NCBI GenBank assembly: GCA_020629595.1
Contig: JAHDDA010000028.1
Coordinates: 1-12,990, forward strand
Length of the DNA: 12,990 nt
DNA from: Chitinophagales bacterium
GTDB lineage: Bacteria; Bacteroidota; Bacteroidia; Chitinophagales; UBA2359
Direction of reading: 5' to 3'
Positions 1-5,378 of this stretch are shown piece by piece. Position numbers and translations under genes: made by a program. Position 1 is the stretch's first letter. Every line of letters begins with the position of its first letter. The notes under the pieces were generated by a model, which saw nothing but the letters and a program-made list of their open reading frames with translations, was not told where the DNA came from and did no database searches.

Positions 1-95
1 AATATATAAATTAAAAATTATCCAAAATTGAATTAAACCTTTTAGCAACAAACTAATCAATAATCAATTTTTTATATAACCAAATAAAATTTTTT

Positions 96-1211
96 ATGAA
101 GCGTTTACTAATTTTTGCTTTATCAATGTTTTTGTGTGGCTTTTTAACTACAAATGTACAAGCACAAGAATCAACAACAGAGAAGTTAGAAGAATTAAAA
201 TCACAACTTCAATTTCTTAAAGACAAAATTAAAACCAACGAAACTCAAAATGCAGATTTATTAAAGCAAGCCGAAGCAATTGAGTCAAAGCTAAAAACAG
301 GCTGGACTTTTGGTGGTGATGGTTTATTATCTGTTAGTTTAACAAACTTGAATAACTGGTATGCTGCAGCAGCAGAAAAAGAAAACCAAGTAGGTATAAA
401 TGGTAATGTAAACTTATATGCCGATTACAAAAAAGACCGCTTACTTTGGGGAAACAAAGCAGGTTTTAAATTAGGATATTTACGTACAAGATCAGGAGAA
501 AATGATGAATCTCCGTTTGTAAAAAGTATAGATGAAATCTTAATTGCATCAAATGCAGATTACTTATTAAACGATAAGTTGAGTTATAACGCAGGAGCAA
601 CATTCTTATCACAATTTGCAGTAGGAAAAAATGATACATTAGCTCAAGGAACTCAAGGATTTATTTCTTCAGCTTTTGCAGCACCAGCTTACATTACATT
701 AGGAACGGGTATTAAGTACATTCCAAATAGTAAGTTTAACATAATGTACCACCCATTAAGTTACAAAGCAACTATTGTACGTGAAGCAGCAAGTTTTGAT
801 GGTACAGAATACACAATTCCAGCAAATAACCCAGAAATTCCAACTAAGCGTTATGGCGTTGACTTTGGAGAAACTGTATTCCACACAATTGGTAGTTCTA
901 TTCATATTGGATACCGCGATCAGTTTATGAAAAACATAAACGTGGCTTCAAACTTAGATTACTACTTTAGCTATTTATCAAGAGGCTTAACTCAAGGAAC
1001 AGGAACGTTTGATGCAGAAGGAGTAGAAATTTTAGAAGATGCTGATTTCTTAAAAGATCGTTCAACTTTAAACTGGAATACTGTTGTAAGTTTTGCATTT
1101 AACAAATACATATCTGCAACATTAGATTACACTTTACGTTATGATTATGCAGAAAAGGCAGATATTCAGCATCGTAACTTCTTTGGTGTAGGTTTAACTG
1201 CTCAATTCTAA
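96..1211 (+). CDS. DUF3078 family outer-membrane beta-barrel protein
   Basis: The protein has 371 residues. A signal peptide (residues 1-23, basic MKR start, hydrophobic core, VQA cut site before Gln24) is followed by a charged heptad-like stretch at about 28-67 that should form a short coiled coil. The rest, from about 68, is rich in alternating aromatic and polar residues typical of beta strands. It opens with the Trp/Gly/Asn pattern around NLNNWYAAA that marks DUF3078 proteins, and it ends in a terminal Phe (GVGLTAQF), the usual signature of an outer-membrane barrel recognised by the BAM machinery. The family has no established biochemical function; location in the outer membrane is inferred. 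The ATG is preceded by an A/T-rich leader without a Shine-Dalgarno site, which is normal for Bacteroidota. No matching promoter was found in the 95 bases available upstream. The gene is complete and unbroken. Confidence 0.88.
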   Translation: MKRLLIFALSMFLCGFLTTNVQAQESTTEKLEELKSQLQFLKDKIKTNETQNADLLKQAEAIESKLKTGWTFGGDGLLSVSLTNLNNWYAAAAEKENQVGINGNVNLYADYKKDRLLWGNKAGFKLGYLRTRSGENDESPFVKSIDEILIASNADYLLNDKLSYNAGATFLSQFAVGKNDTLAQGTQGFISSAFAAPAYITLGTGIKYIPNSKFNIMYHPLSYKATIVREAASFDGTEYTIPANNPEIPTKRYGVDFGETVFHTIGSSIHIGYRDQFMKNINVASNLDYYFSYLSRGLTQGTGTFDAEGVEILEDADFLKDRSTLNWNTVVSFAFNKYISATLDYTLRYDYAEKADIQHRNFFGVGLTAQF

Positions 1212-1223
1212 TTTTAACACTTT

Positions 1224-1249
1224 TTGAAAAAAAAATCTATTTTTTTCAA
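1224..1249 (+). terminator. A/T-only hairpin behind the DUF3078 gene
   Basis: An inverted repeat of 10 bp (TTGAAAAAAA at 1224-1233, TTTTTTTCAA at 1240-1249) around a 6-nt loop lies 12 bases after the stop codon. The stem is nearly all A-U with no downstream T-run of its own, so it is a weak terminator at best. The GC-rich hairpin of the following repeat element (1315-1336) is a stronger candidate to end this transcript. Confidence 0.35.
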
Positions 1250-1262
1250 TTATTTTCCAACC

Positions 1263-1348
1263 AAAAGATGTTTTATTGCATCTTATTTTCAAGGGTGGTT
1301 TATCAATAGGAATTGCCTGGCTCTTATGAGTCAGGCATTCTTTTTTTT
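1263..1348 (+). ncRNA. Twin structured element, copy 1 (candidate small RNA)
   Basis: The order is a 5' hairpin (AAGATG 1265-1270 with CATCTT 1279-1284), a 30-nt linker (1285-1314) centred on AAGGGTGGTTTATCAAT, a 9-bp hairpin (GCCTGGCTC 1315-1323 with GAGTCAGGC 1328-1336, loop TTAT) and eight T (1341-1348). The end has the form of an intrinsic terminator. The whole unit recurs 244 bases downstream. In this copy one stem pair is G-U (1320/1331) where copy 2 has G-C, and one is U-A (1318/1333) where copy 2 has U-G, so changes keep the pairing. It could be an independent small RNA or the processed 3' end of the DUF3078 mRNA. I do not recognise the family, and no consensus promoter was found directly before it. 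Confidence 0.6.
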
Positions 1349-1506
1349 GTAAAATATTATGTATAACCTTATTTTTTTGCATTTTTAAAAGCGTGAGTTT
1401 CCCAGTAAAATGCGGTTTTGCTAAAAAAAATCAAAAAAAATTAAAAAAAATGTGTGTTTTTTAACCATTAACTAAAAAAAACACTTAACTTTACAGCACA
1501 TTAATT
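1349..1506. other. A/T-rich spacer between the twin elements
   Basis: No open frame of interest was seen here. The stretch is dominated by A-runs and contains an inverted repeat GTGTTTTTT (1454-1462) / AAAAAACAC (1476-1484) around a 13-nt loop. A TAACTTTA octamer (1486-1493) is one base off the TAnnTTTG promoter element and would start transcription at about 1500, just before copy 2. No TTG box was seen at the right distance. Confidence 0.4.
1486..1493 (+). promoter_or_regulatory. Possible -7 element for twin element copy 2
   Basis: TAACTTTA matches TAnnTTTG at all but the last position and sits 14 bases before the first shared base of copy 2. That spacing suits a transcript beginning at the 5' hairpin. 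The -33 TTG is missing, so the call is weak. Confidence 0.3.
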
Positions 1507-1589
1507 AAAAGATGTTTTGGCATCTTATTTTCAAGGGTGGTTTATCAATGGGAATTGCCTGGCTCTAAGAGCCGGGCATTCTTTTTTTT
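1507..1589 (+). ncRNA. Twin structured element, copy 2 (candidate small RNA)
   Basis: It has the same architecture as copy 1: a 5' hairpin (AAGATG 1509-1514 with CATCTT 1521-1526, loop TTTTGG), a linker 1527-1556 that matches copy 1 at 29 of 30 positions (G1550 in place of A1308), a terminal hairpin (GCCTGGCTC 1557-1565 with GAGCCGGGC 1569-1577, loop TAA) and eight T (1582-1589). The two hairpin loops differ in sequence and length between copies while the stems and linker are kept. That is the pattern expected of a selected RNA rather than of a coding or random repeat. It is not placed directly after any gene, which argues against a simple terminator role. Function unknown. Confidence 0.62.
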
Positions 1590-1743
1590 ATTACTTTCTT
1601 TCCATATCTTCAATAATAAAAAGCCGCTATTTTTTCTAATAAATCTCAAATCTGTATATAAGTACCTGAACAAAATTATTTGTAGTTCATTTTTAAGGCT
1701 TTTTTACAAAGCTCACAATTATATAGTTTATCTTTAATCTGTA

Positions 1744-2448
1744 ATGTATGTATATAAGAATTTAGGGTGGTTATTGGTAATTGCAATTTTATCGAATGCT
1801 TGTACCTCTACAAATAAGGCAGTAAAATGTCCTAGCTTTTCAAAGAAAAAGGTTGAAAGCTATGCTGTAAAAAATAACAAGAAGCACAAAGTACAATCTA
1901 AGCGTACTCAAAAAGTGGTACATATAACCCCATCTAATTTTGAGAAGGAAGAAGTAACAACTATAAGAAAAGAGCTAATAAAATTTTCTATAAAGCCTAT
2001 AAAGCCACAAAGCATATCTAAAATAGCCAACTCCGTAATTCAAAAAAATGAATTAAGAAGCCACAATTTTAGAAAAATACCTAAATTTTATACTGAAAAA
2101 ATACCCCCTAAAAAATTAAAAGGAAAAAAGAAACGACAAAATAAAAAAAGGAAAAAAGCAGATAAAATATACAAGGCTGAAGAACAATTTACTTATAATA
2201 ATAAAGCAAGAATTGGTGGAATTTTGGGCATTGTAAGTTTATCAGTTATGGTTGTACCGTTTACTTATTTTTTTAGTCTGCCACTTGCCATAGCAGCCTT
2301 AATTTTAACAACAAAAAGACGAGCCAACAATGATAGACCCCGATTGGTAAGAACAGGTTTTATAATGAGCATAATAACCATAGTTTTTTGGGGAATTGCT
2401 TTAATAGGTTTGGCAATGTTTGTAGCGGTTTTGACAACTAGCATTTAA
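1744..2448 (+). CDS. Putative lipoprotein with two C-terminal membrane helices (DUF4190-like tail)
   Basis: The protein has 234 residues. The N-terminus (residues 1-19) is a hydrophobic signal ending in LSNA before Cys20, so lipoprotein processing is plausible, although Asn at -2 departs from the standard lipobox. Residues 21-155 are strongly basic and low in complexity, with a dense Lys/Arg cluster at about 122-141. Two hydrophobic segments follow, about 157-190 and 204-230, separated by a basic loop. This helical-hairpin tail resembles DUF4190-type proteins of Bacteroidota; the similarity is judged by eye. The function is not known. The ATG lies right behind TATCTTTA (1729-1736), one base off the -7 consensus, which would give a very short or absent leader. 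The foldback repeat at 2456 begins 8 bases after the stop. Confidence 0.7.
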   Translation: MYVYKNLGWLLVIAILSNACTSTNKAVKCPSFSKKKVESYAVKNNKKHKVQSKRTQKVVHITPSNFEKEEVTTIRKELIKFSIKPIKPQSISKIANSVIQKNELRSHNFRKIPKFYTEKIPPKKLKGKKKRQNKKRKKADKIYKAEEQFTYNNKARIGGILGIVSLSVMVVPFTYFFSLPLAIAALILTTKRRANNDRPRLVRTGFIMSIITIVFWGIALIGLAMFVAVLTTSI

Positions 2449-2455
2449 GAAATTA

Positions 2456-2614
2456 AGTACCAACACATAATTAGTTTAAACTTGGAAATGGATTTATTTT
2501 TTTGGTCAAAAAGGCGAAAAACACAAGCATAGCAGGGCTATAGTGCGTATTTTCAACGAATTTGAACGGAAAAATAGCGCATTTCAAACTTATAATTAAT
2601 TGTTTGTTGGTACT
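2456..2614. repeat. Foldback, MITE-like inverted repeat
   Basis: The ends are perfect inverted repeats (AGTACCAACA 2456-2465, TGTTGGTACT 2605-2614). By eye, the outer 34 bases of each arm from 2457 and 2613 match at 27 of 34 positions after reverse complementing. Complementarity continues patchily (for example CAC/GTG and GAAAA/TTTTC blocks) to a central hairpin ATAGC (2529-2533) / GCTAT (2537-2541). The whole 159 bases can therefore fold into one long hairpin. There is no transposase and no clear target duplication (flanks ...aattaa and caacat...). It is probably a non-autonomous mobile or dispersed repeat. It may also separate the lipoprotein transcript from the next gene. Confidence 0.6.
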
Positions 2615-2638
2615 CAACATAAAAATAAATTTTAAAAC

Positions 2639-2646
2639 TACCTTTG
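2639..2646 (+). promoter_or_regulatory. TAnnTTTG promoter element of the 2693 gene
   Basis: TACCTTTG is an exact match to the Bacteroidota -7 consensus. Transcription would start near 2653 and leave a leader of about 40 nt before the ATG at 2693. No TTG lies at the usual 17-23 base spacing; the nearest (2607-2609) is inside the foldback repeat and too far away. Confidence 0.55.
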
Positions 2647-2692
2647 TTCGGCATTGAATTTGCAAAATCACTGTAAATTTAACAGCTAAATT

Positions 2693-3235
2693 ATGAACGA
2701 AGAATTAGACAAATTAGGAGTAGGCAGTCAAGTTCGCCATACAAATTTTGGAGAAGGAGTAGTAGTAGAAGTAAACTTGGGTACTTACACTGTATGGTTT
2801 AAACACAGAGGCGAAAAAGATATTCCACACGCCGATGAAAGACTTACAGTTGCTCAATTAGTAGAAGATGAAATAAACAGACTTTCGTTAGAAGAGGTAA
2901 AATATGCTTTGAAAGAAGTGTTGGAAACTTACAGTGATATTACACCAAATTTAGACAGTTTGGGTAGTAAGTGGGTGGGCGGAACATTATCGTTAAAACC
3001 TGCCAACGAAAACTTAAAGCCTAAAGACATTCCAATTGAAACCTTTTTCCATAAAATAGTAATGACACGTGACAGACTGCGTGTAATGGAACAAAAAATA
3101 AACGCATCAAAAGGATTAAATGATGAAGAAAAAGTAGCCCTGCAACAATACATTACCCGTATTTATGGCTCACTTACCACTTTCAATGTGCTATTCGATT
3201 CGGCAAATGAACATTTTAAAGGAACTAAAGGTTAA
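2693..3235 (+). CDS. Conserved hypothetical protein with N-terminal Tudor/SH3-like domain
   Basis: The protein has 180 residues, no signal peptide and no membrane segment, so it is probably cytoplasmic. Residues about 8-52 carry the pattern G-x-x-V-x-H-x-x-F-G-x-G-x-V (VGSQVRHTNFGEGVVVEV), then a hydrophobic strand and a final acidic/Leu segment. This is the same arrangement as the Tudor-like domain at the C-terminus of UvrD/PcrA helicases, which contacts RNA polymerase. The remainder (about 55-180) is predicted mostly helical and charged, with no motif I recognise. The family link is by eye and the function is unknown. Its stop is 59 bases before the chosen start of bshA on the same strand with no terminator between, so the two are probably cotranscribed. 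The ATG is supported by the consensus promoter 47 bases upstream. Confidence 0.75.
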   Translation: MNEELDKLGVGSQVRHTNFGEGVVVEVNLGTYTVWFKHRGEKDIPHADERLTVAQLVEDEINRLSLEEVKYALKEVLETYSDITPNLDSLGSKWVGGTLSLKPANENLKPKDIPIETFFHKIVMTRDRLRVMEQKINASKGLNDEEKVALQQYITRIYGSLTTFNVLFDSANEHFKGTKG

Positions 3236-3294
3236 GTTCATTGAACAAGACCGATGAAATAATGACTTTAGAAGCAAACTTCAAAAGACAAAGC

Positions 3295-4434
3295 ATGAAA
3301 ATAGGCATAGTTTGTTACCCAACTTACGGAGGAAGTGGCGTAGTGGCTACAGAACTTGGTAAAGCGCTAGCAAGAGTAGGACACGAGGTGCATTTTATTT
3401 CGTATAAACAACCATTTAGGCTAAGTTCATTCGAACAAAACATTACCTTTCACGAAGTAAGTTTTACCAATTATCCATTATTTGAGTTTCCGCCCTACGA
3501 AACAGCTTTGGCAAGTAAATTAGTAGATGCTGTAAAGTACAATAATCTCGATATTATTCACGTACATTACGCAATACCACATGCATCGGCGGCATATTTA
3601 GCCAAGCAAATTTTGCAGGCACAAGGAATTTATGTGCCAGTAGTTACCACCTTGCATGGCACAGATATTACTTTGGTTGGAAAAGATGTAACTTATGAAC
3701 CTGTGGTTAATTTTTCTATAAATAACTCAGATGGTGTTACGGCTGTTTCTGAAAGTTTAAAACAAGATACACTCGATTATTTTGATATAAATACCGAAAT
3801 AGAAGTAATACCCAATTTTATTGATTTAAATATTTTTCAAGAAAGTAATAAAGTACATTTTAAAACGGCTATTGCACCCGATGGCGAACCAATTTTGATT
3901 CATATTTCTAATTTTAGAAAAGTAAAACGAGTACACGATGTAATTGATACGTTTAGGCAAGTGGTAAGCCGTATTCCAGCAAAATTGTTATTGGTAGGCG
4001 ATGGTCCAGAACGTAAAAAAGCCGAACAACAATGTAGAGATTTAGGTATTTGTAACGATATAAGATTTTTAGGAAAACAACAAGCAGTAAATGAATTACT
4101 TTCGGTTTCAGACTTGTTTTTATTACCTTCGGAAAGTGAAAGTTTTGGTTTGGCAGCATTGGAAGCAATGGCGTGTGGTGTACCTGTAATTTCGAGCAAC
4201 GCAGGTGGCATACCAGAAGTAAATGCTCATAACGATACAGGCTTTTTAGCCGATGTGGGCAATACCGCACAAATGGCACAATATGCTTACTTACTTTTAA
4301 CCGATAAAGAAAAGCACAACACTTTTAAGCAAAATGCATTGGATCAAGCAAAACGCTTCGATTTACAACGCATAATGCCTAAGTATGAAAAATATTACCA
4401 AAAAATTATAGATAAATGTAAAGCCTTAATTTAG
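3295..4434 (+). CDS. bshA: N-acetyl-alpha-D-glucosaminyl L-malate synthase (BshA)
   Basis: This GT4-family retaining glycosyltransferase joins GlcNAc from UDP-GlcNAc to L-malate, the first step of bacillithiol synthesis. I chose the ATG at 3295 because the protein then opens with MKIGIVCYPTYGGSG, the family's usual N-terminal strand and Gly-rich loop. It gives 379 residues, close to the roughly 377 of Bacillus BshA. An upstream TTG (3241) or ATG (3262) would add 18 or 11 residues unlike the family. Visible motifs are the Gly loop at 11-15, HVHYAIPH at 89-96, LHGTDIT at 120-126, the nucleotide-sugar site VGDGPE at 234-239, and the donor-binding EX7E motif (Glu282 ... Glu290) followed by GGIPEV at 304-309. 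The neighbours do not include bshB or bshC. The coding region is intact. Confidence 0.93.
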   Translation: MKIGIVCYPTYGGSGVVATELGKALARVGHEVHFISYKQPFRLSSFEQNITFHEVSFTNYPLFEFPPYETALASKLVDAVKYNNLDIIHVHYAIPHASAAYLAKQILQAQGIYVPVVTTLHGTDITLVGKDVTYEPVVNFSINNSDGVTAVSESLKQDTLDYFDINTEIEVIPNFIDLNIFQESNKVHFKTAIAPDGEPILIHISNFRKVKRVHDVIDTFRQVVSRIPAKLLLVGDGPERKKAEQQCRDLGICNDIRFLGKQQAVNELLSVSDLFLLPSESESFGLAALEAMACGVPVISSNAGGIPEVNAHNDTGFLADVGNTAQMAQYAYLLLTDKEKHNTFKQNALDQAKRFDLQRIMPKYEKYYQKIIDKCKALI

Positions 4435-4462
4435 TTTAAAATTTGTTTGGTAAGTGTGTAGT

Positions 4463-4496
4463 TTGGTGCAAGTTGTAGCTTAAATAACTAAATTTG
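4463..4496 (+). promoter_or_regulatory. Promoter of the structured leader / HesB transcript
   Basis: TTG (4463-4465), a 23-base spacer and TAAATTTG (4489-4496) fit the Bacteroidota TTG-N17-23-TAnnTTTG promoter. The same TAAATTTG octamer drives the SRP RNA gene at 5242. The predicted start, about 4501-4504, coincides with the first paired base of the structured domain at 4504-4603. Confidence 0.5.
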
Positions 4497-4503
4497 TATT
4501 TTA

Positions 4504-4603
4504 GAATTGATATTTTATTCATCGCAACTTGAGTTGTACCGTTTACTTTTTTTGTCATAAAAGATTACTCGTGAGAGTTTGCAACTCGAATACTATCAAT
4601 TTC
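4504..4603 (+). ncRNA. Structured RNA domain A upstream of the HesB gene
   Basis: A closing helix AATTGATA (4505-4512) with TATCAATT (4594-4601) encloses a second helix, TTGAGTTGTA (4529-4538) with 4580-4589 (10 pairs including two G-U). Inside that is a three-way junction with two hairpins: CTTTT (4546-4550) / AAAAG (4559-4563), and ACTC-GTGA-GAGT (4567-4578), whose loop is a GNRA tetraloop. An alternative pairing, CAAGTTG (4469-4475) with CAACTTG (4525-4531), would compete only if transcription began earlier. No terminator follows, so this is probably part of a long leader rather than a separate transcript. I do not recognise the family. Confidence 0.5.
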
Positions 4604-4650
4604 TTAAAAAAGTTTACTTTAGAAGCTAAATTGTATTAGTTGAAAAATAC

Positions 4651-4785
4651 CTATATTCAATGTAATGACCAATAGTCTTATGGTAAGGTTTTGTTGGTTA
4701 TGAGACCAACAAAAGTTCTTTCCCTCGTTTGGTTTCCTAACCAACCGAAGTATGGAATATAGCCACAAGTTCTTTAGGCATTACA
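4651..4785 (+). ncRNA. Structured RNA domain B with interlocking (pseudoknot) helices, upstream of the HesB gene
   Basis: Helix a is CTATATTC (4651-4658) with GAATATAG (4755-4762), 8 perfect pairs. Helix b is TGTAATG-A-CC (4661-4670) with GGCATTACA (4777-4785), 9 pairs and one bulged A. The strand order a-b-a'-b' makes them a pseudoknot or two mutually exclusive states. Between them lie two hairpins: TTTTGTTGGT (4689-4698) / ACCAACAAAA (4705-4714), 10 perfect pairs, and CGTTTGGTT (4726-4734) / AACCAACCG (4739-4747) with one mismatch. A further alternative is GTTGGTTA (4693-4700) with TAACCAAC (4738-4745), 8 pairs, which would swap arms between the two hairpins. The domain ends 21 bases before the HesB ATG, as a cis-regulatory leader would. 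No RNase P, tmRNA or 6S hallmark was seen, and I cannot name the class. Confidence 0.5.
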
Positions 4786-4806
4786 ATTAAAAACAAATTA
4801 CTAAAT

Positions 4807-5142
4807 ATGGATTGCCCAGTAATATTAACAGACGGAGCTAAAAAAGAAATAAAAAGATTAATGCAATCTGATGATGTGCCTGAAAATTACGCTTTACGCA
4901 TTGGTGTAAAAGGTGGTGGCTGTTCGGGTTTATCGTATATTTTAGGTTTTGATGAAAAAACCGAAAAAGATGATGAATTTATCTTAGAAAATATACGCAT
5001 AATAATGGAAAAAGGACATGGAATGTATCTGGTAGGTATGGAAATAGATTATCATAATGGTTTAAACAATCGAGGTTTTATTTATAATAACCCCAACGCC
5101 ACCGAAACTTGTGGTTGTGGTACTTCTTTTTCGGCGAGTTAA
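4807..5142 (+). CDS. HesB/IscA-family iron-sulfur cluster carrier (A-type)
   Basis: The protein has 111 residues, the usual size of A-type carriers. These receive [2Fe-2S]/[4Fe-4S] clusters from the scaffold machinery and pass them to target proteins in the cytoplasm. The three cluster-ligand cysteines are present in the family spacing: Cys39 in GGGCSGLSY (residues 36-44), and Cys102 and Cys104 in the C-terminal CGCGTSF (102-108). The frame also shows the typical N-terminal LTDGAKKEI helix and the GLNNRGF segment (85-91). It cannot be assigned to IscA, ErpA or SufA from sequence alone. No suf or isc genes are adjacent; the gene stands alone between bshA and the SRP RNA. Its start is preceded by a roughly 300-nt structured leader (4504-4785), which makes post-transcriptional control plausible. 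The ATG gives the canonical N-terminus. Confidence 0.92.
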   Translation: MDCPVILTDGAKKEIKRLMQSDDVPENYALRIGVKGGGCSGLSYILGFDEKTEKDDEFILENIRIIMEKGHGMYLVGMEIDYHNGLNNRGFIYNNPNATETCGCGTSFSAS

Positions 5143-5216
5143 GCAGTTGTTTGTAGGTACTTACAAGCGAAAAAGTTGAACTTAAAAAAGAAAACTTAAA
5201 AAACTGTCTATTTTAT

Positions 5217-5249
5217 TTGATTATTAAGTCAAGATAATACTAAATTTGT
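5217..5249 (+). promoter_or_regulatory. Promoter of the SRP RNA gene
   Basis: TTG (5217-5219), a 22-base spacer and TAAATTTG (5242-5249) match the Bacteroidota consensus exactly. The element ends 5 bases before the first base of the RNA terminal helix (5254), as expected for the start point. Confidence 0.75.
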
Positions 5250-5253
5250 GGCG

Positions 5254-5342
5254 GGTCTCGACGATCAGCTCCTGCTGAACTCCCCCAGGGTCGGAAGGCA
5301 GCAAGGGTAGGTGGTTGAGCGATGTGTTTGAGACCTTTTTTT
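5254..5342 (+). ncRNA. ffs: Signal recognition particle RNA, small bacterial (4.5S) type
   Basis: This is the RNA core of SRP, which with Ffh targets nascent membrane and secreted proteins to the translocon. The diagnostic domain IV is present: CCCCCAGGGTCGGAAGGCAG at 5283-5302 with the GGAA tetraloop (5294-5297) and the asymmetric AGCA side (5301-5304) before AGGG. The outer helix closes with GGTCTC (5255-5260) and GAGACC (5331-5336), and six T (5337-5342) complete an intrinsic terminator. At about 83 nt of folded RNA it is the short, Alu-less form. It has its own consensus promoter. The T-run is short, so some read-through into the gene at 5379 is possible. Confidence 0.93.
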
Positions 5343-5378
5343 CTTCCTTTCCAATTTTTCTTCTAAAAAATTAAGTTT

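Noticed and set aside
1537..1737. 66-codon open frame overlapping the second twin element
   Set aside because: It begins inside the structured repeat, runs through the terminator T-run and an A/T-rich spacer, and has low-complexity Phe/Leu/Asn content with no domain. The RNA reading explains the conservation better.
2471..2671. Minus-strand open frame across the foldback repeat
   Set aside because: It lies mostly inside the inverted repeat and has no recognisable domain. It is probably a chance frame in a dispersed repeat.
3241..3294. Upstream TTG/ATG starts for bshA
   Set aside because: The extra 18 or 11 residues do not resemble the family, whose members begin at the MKIGIVCYPTYGG strand; the ATG at 3295 gives the normal length.
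4441..4806. RNase P RNA, tmRNA or 6S RNA as explanation of the structured region
   Set aside because: The GAGGAAAGTCC core of RNase P, the tRNA-like half of tmRNA, and the single long hairpin with central bubble of 6S RNA are all absent.
4882..4902. ENYAL-like string resembling a tmRNA tag
   Set aside because: It is part of the HesB reading frame; no tRNA-like end, CCA or tmRNA 5' signature exists nearby.
5151..5166. Near-palindrome TTGTAGGTACTTACAA after the HesB gene as a terminator
   Set aside because: It has a central mismatch and is followed by A/G-rich sequence rather than a T-run on the + strand.
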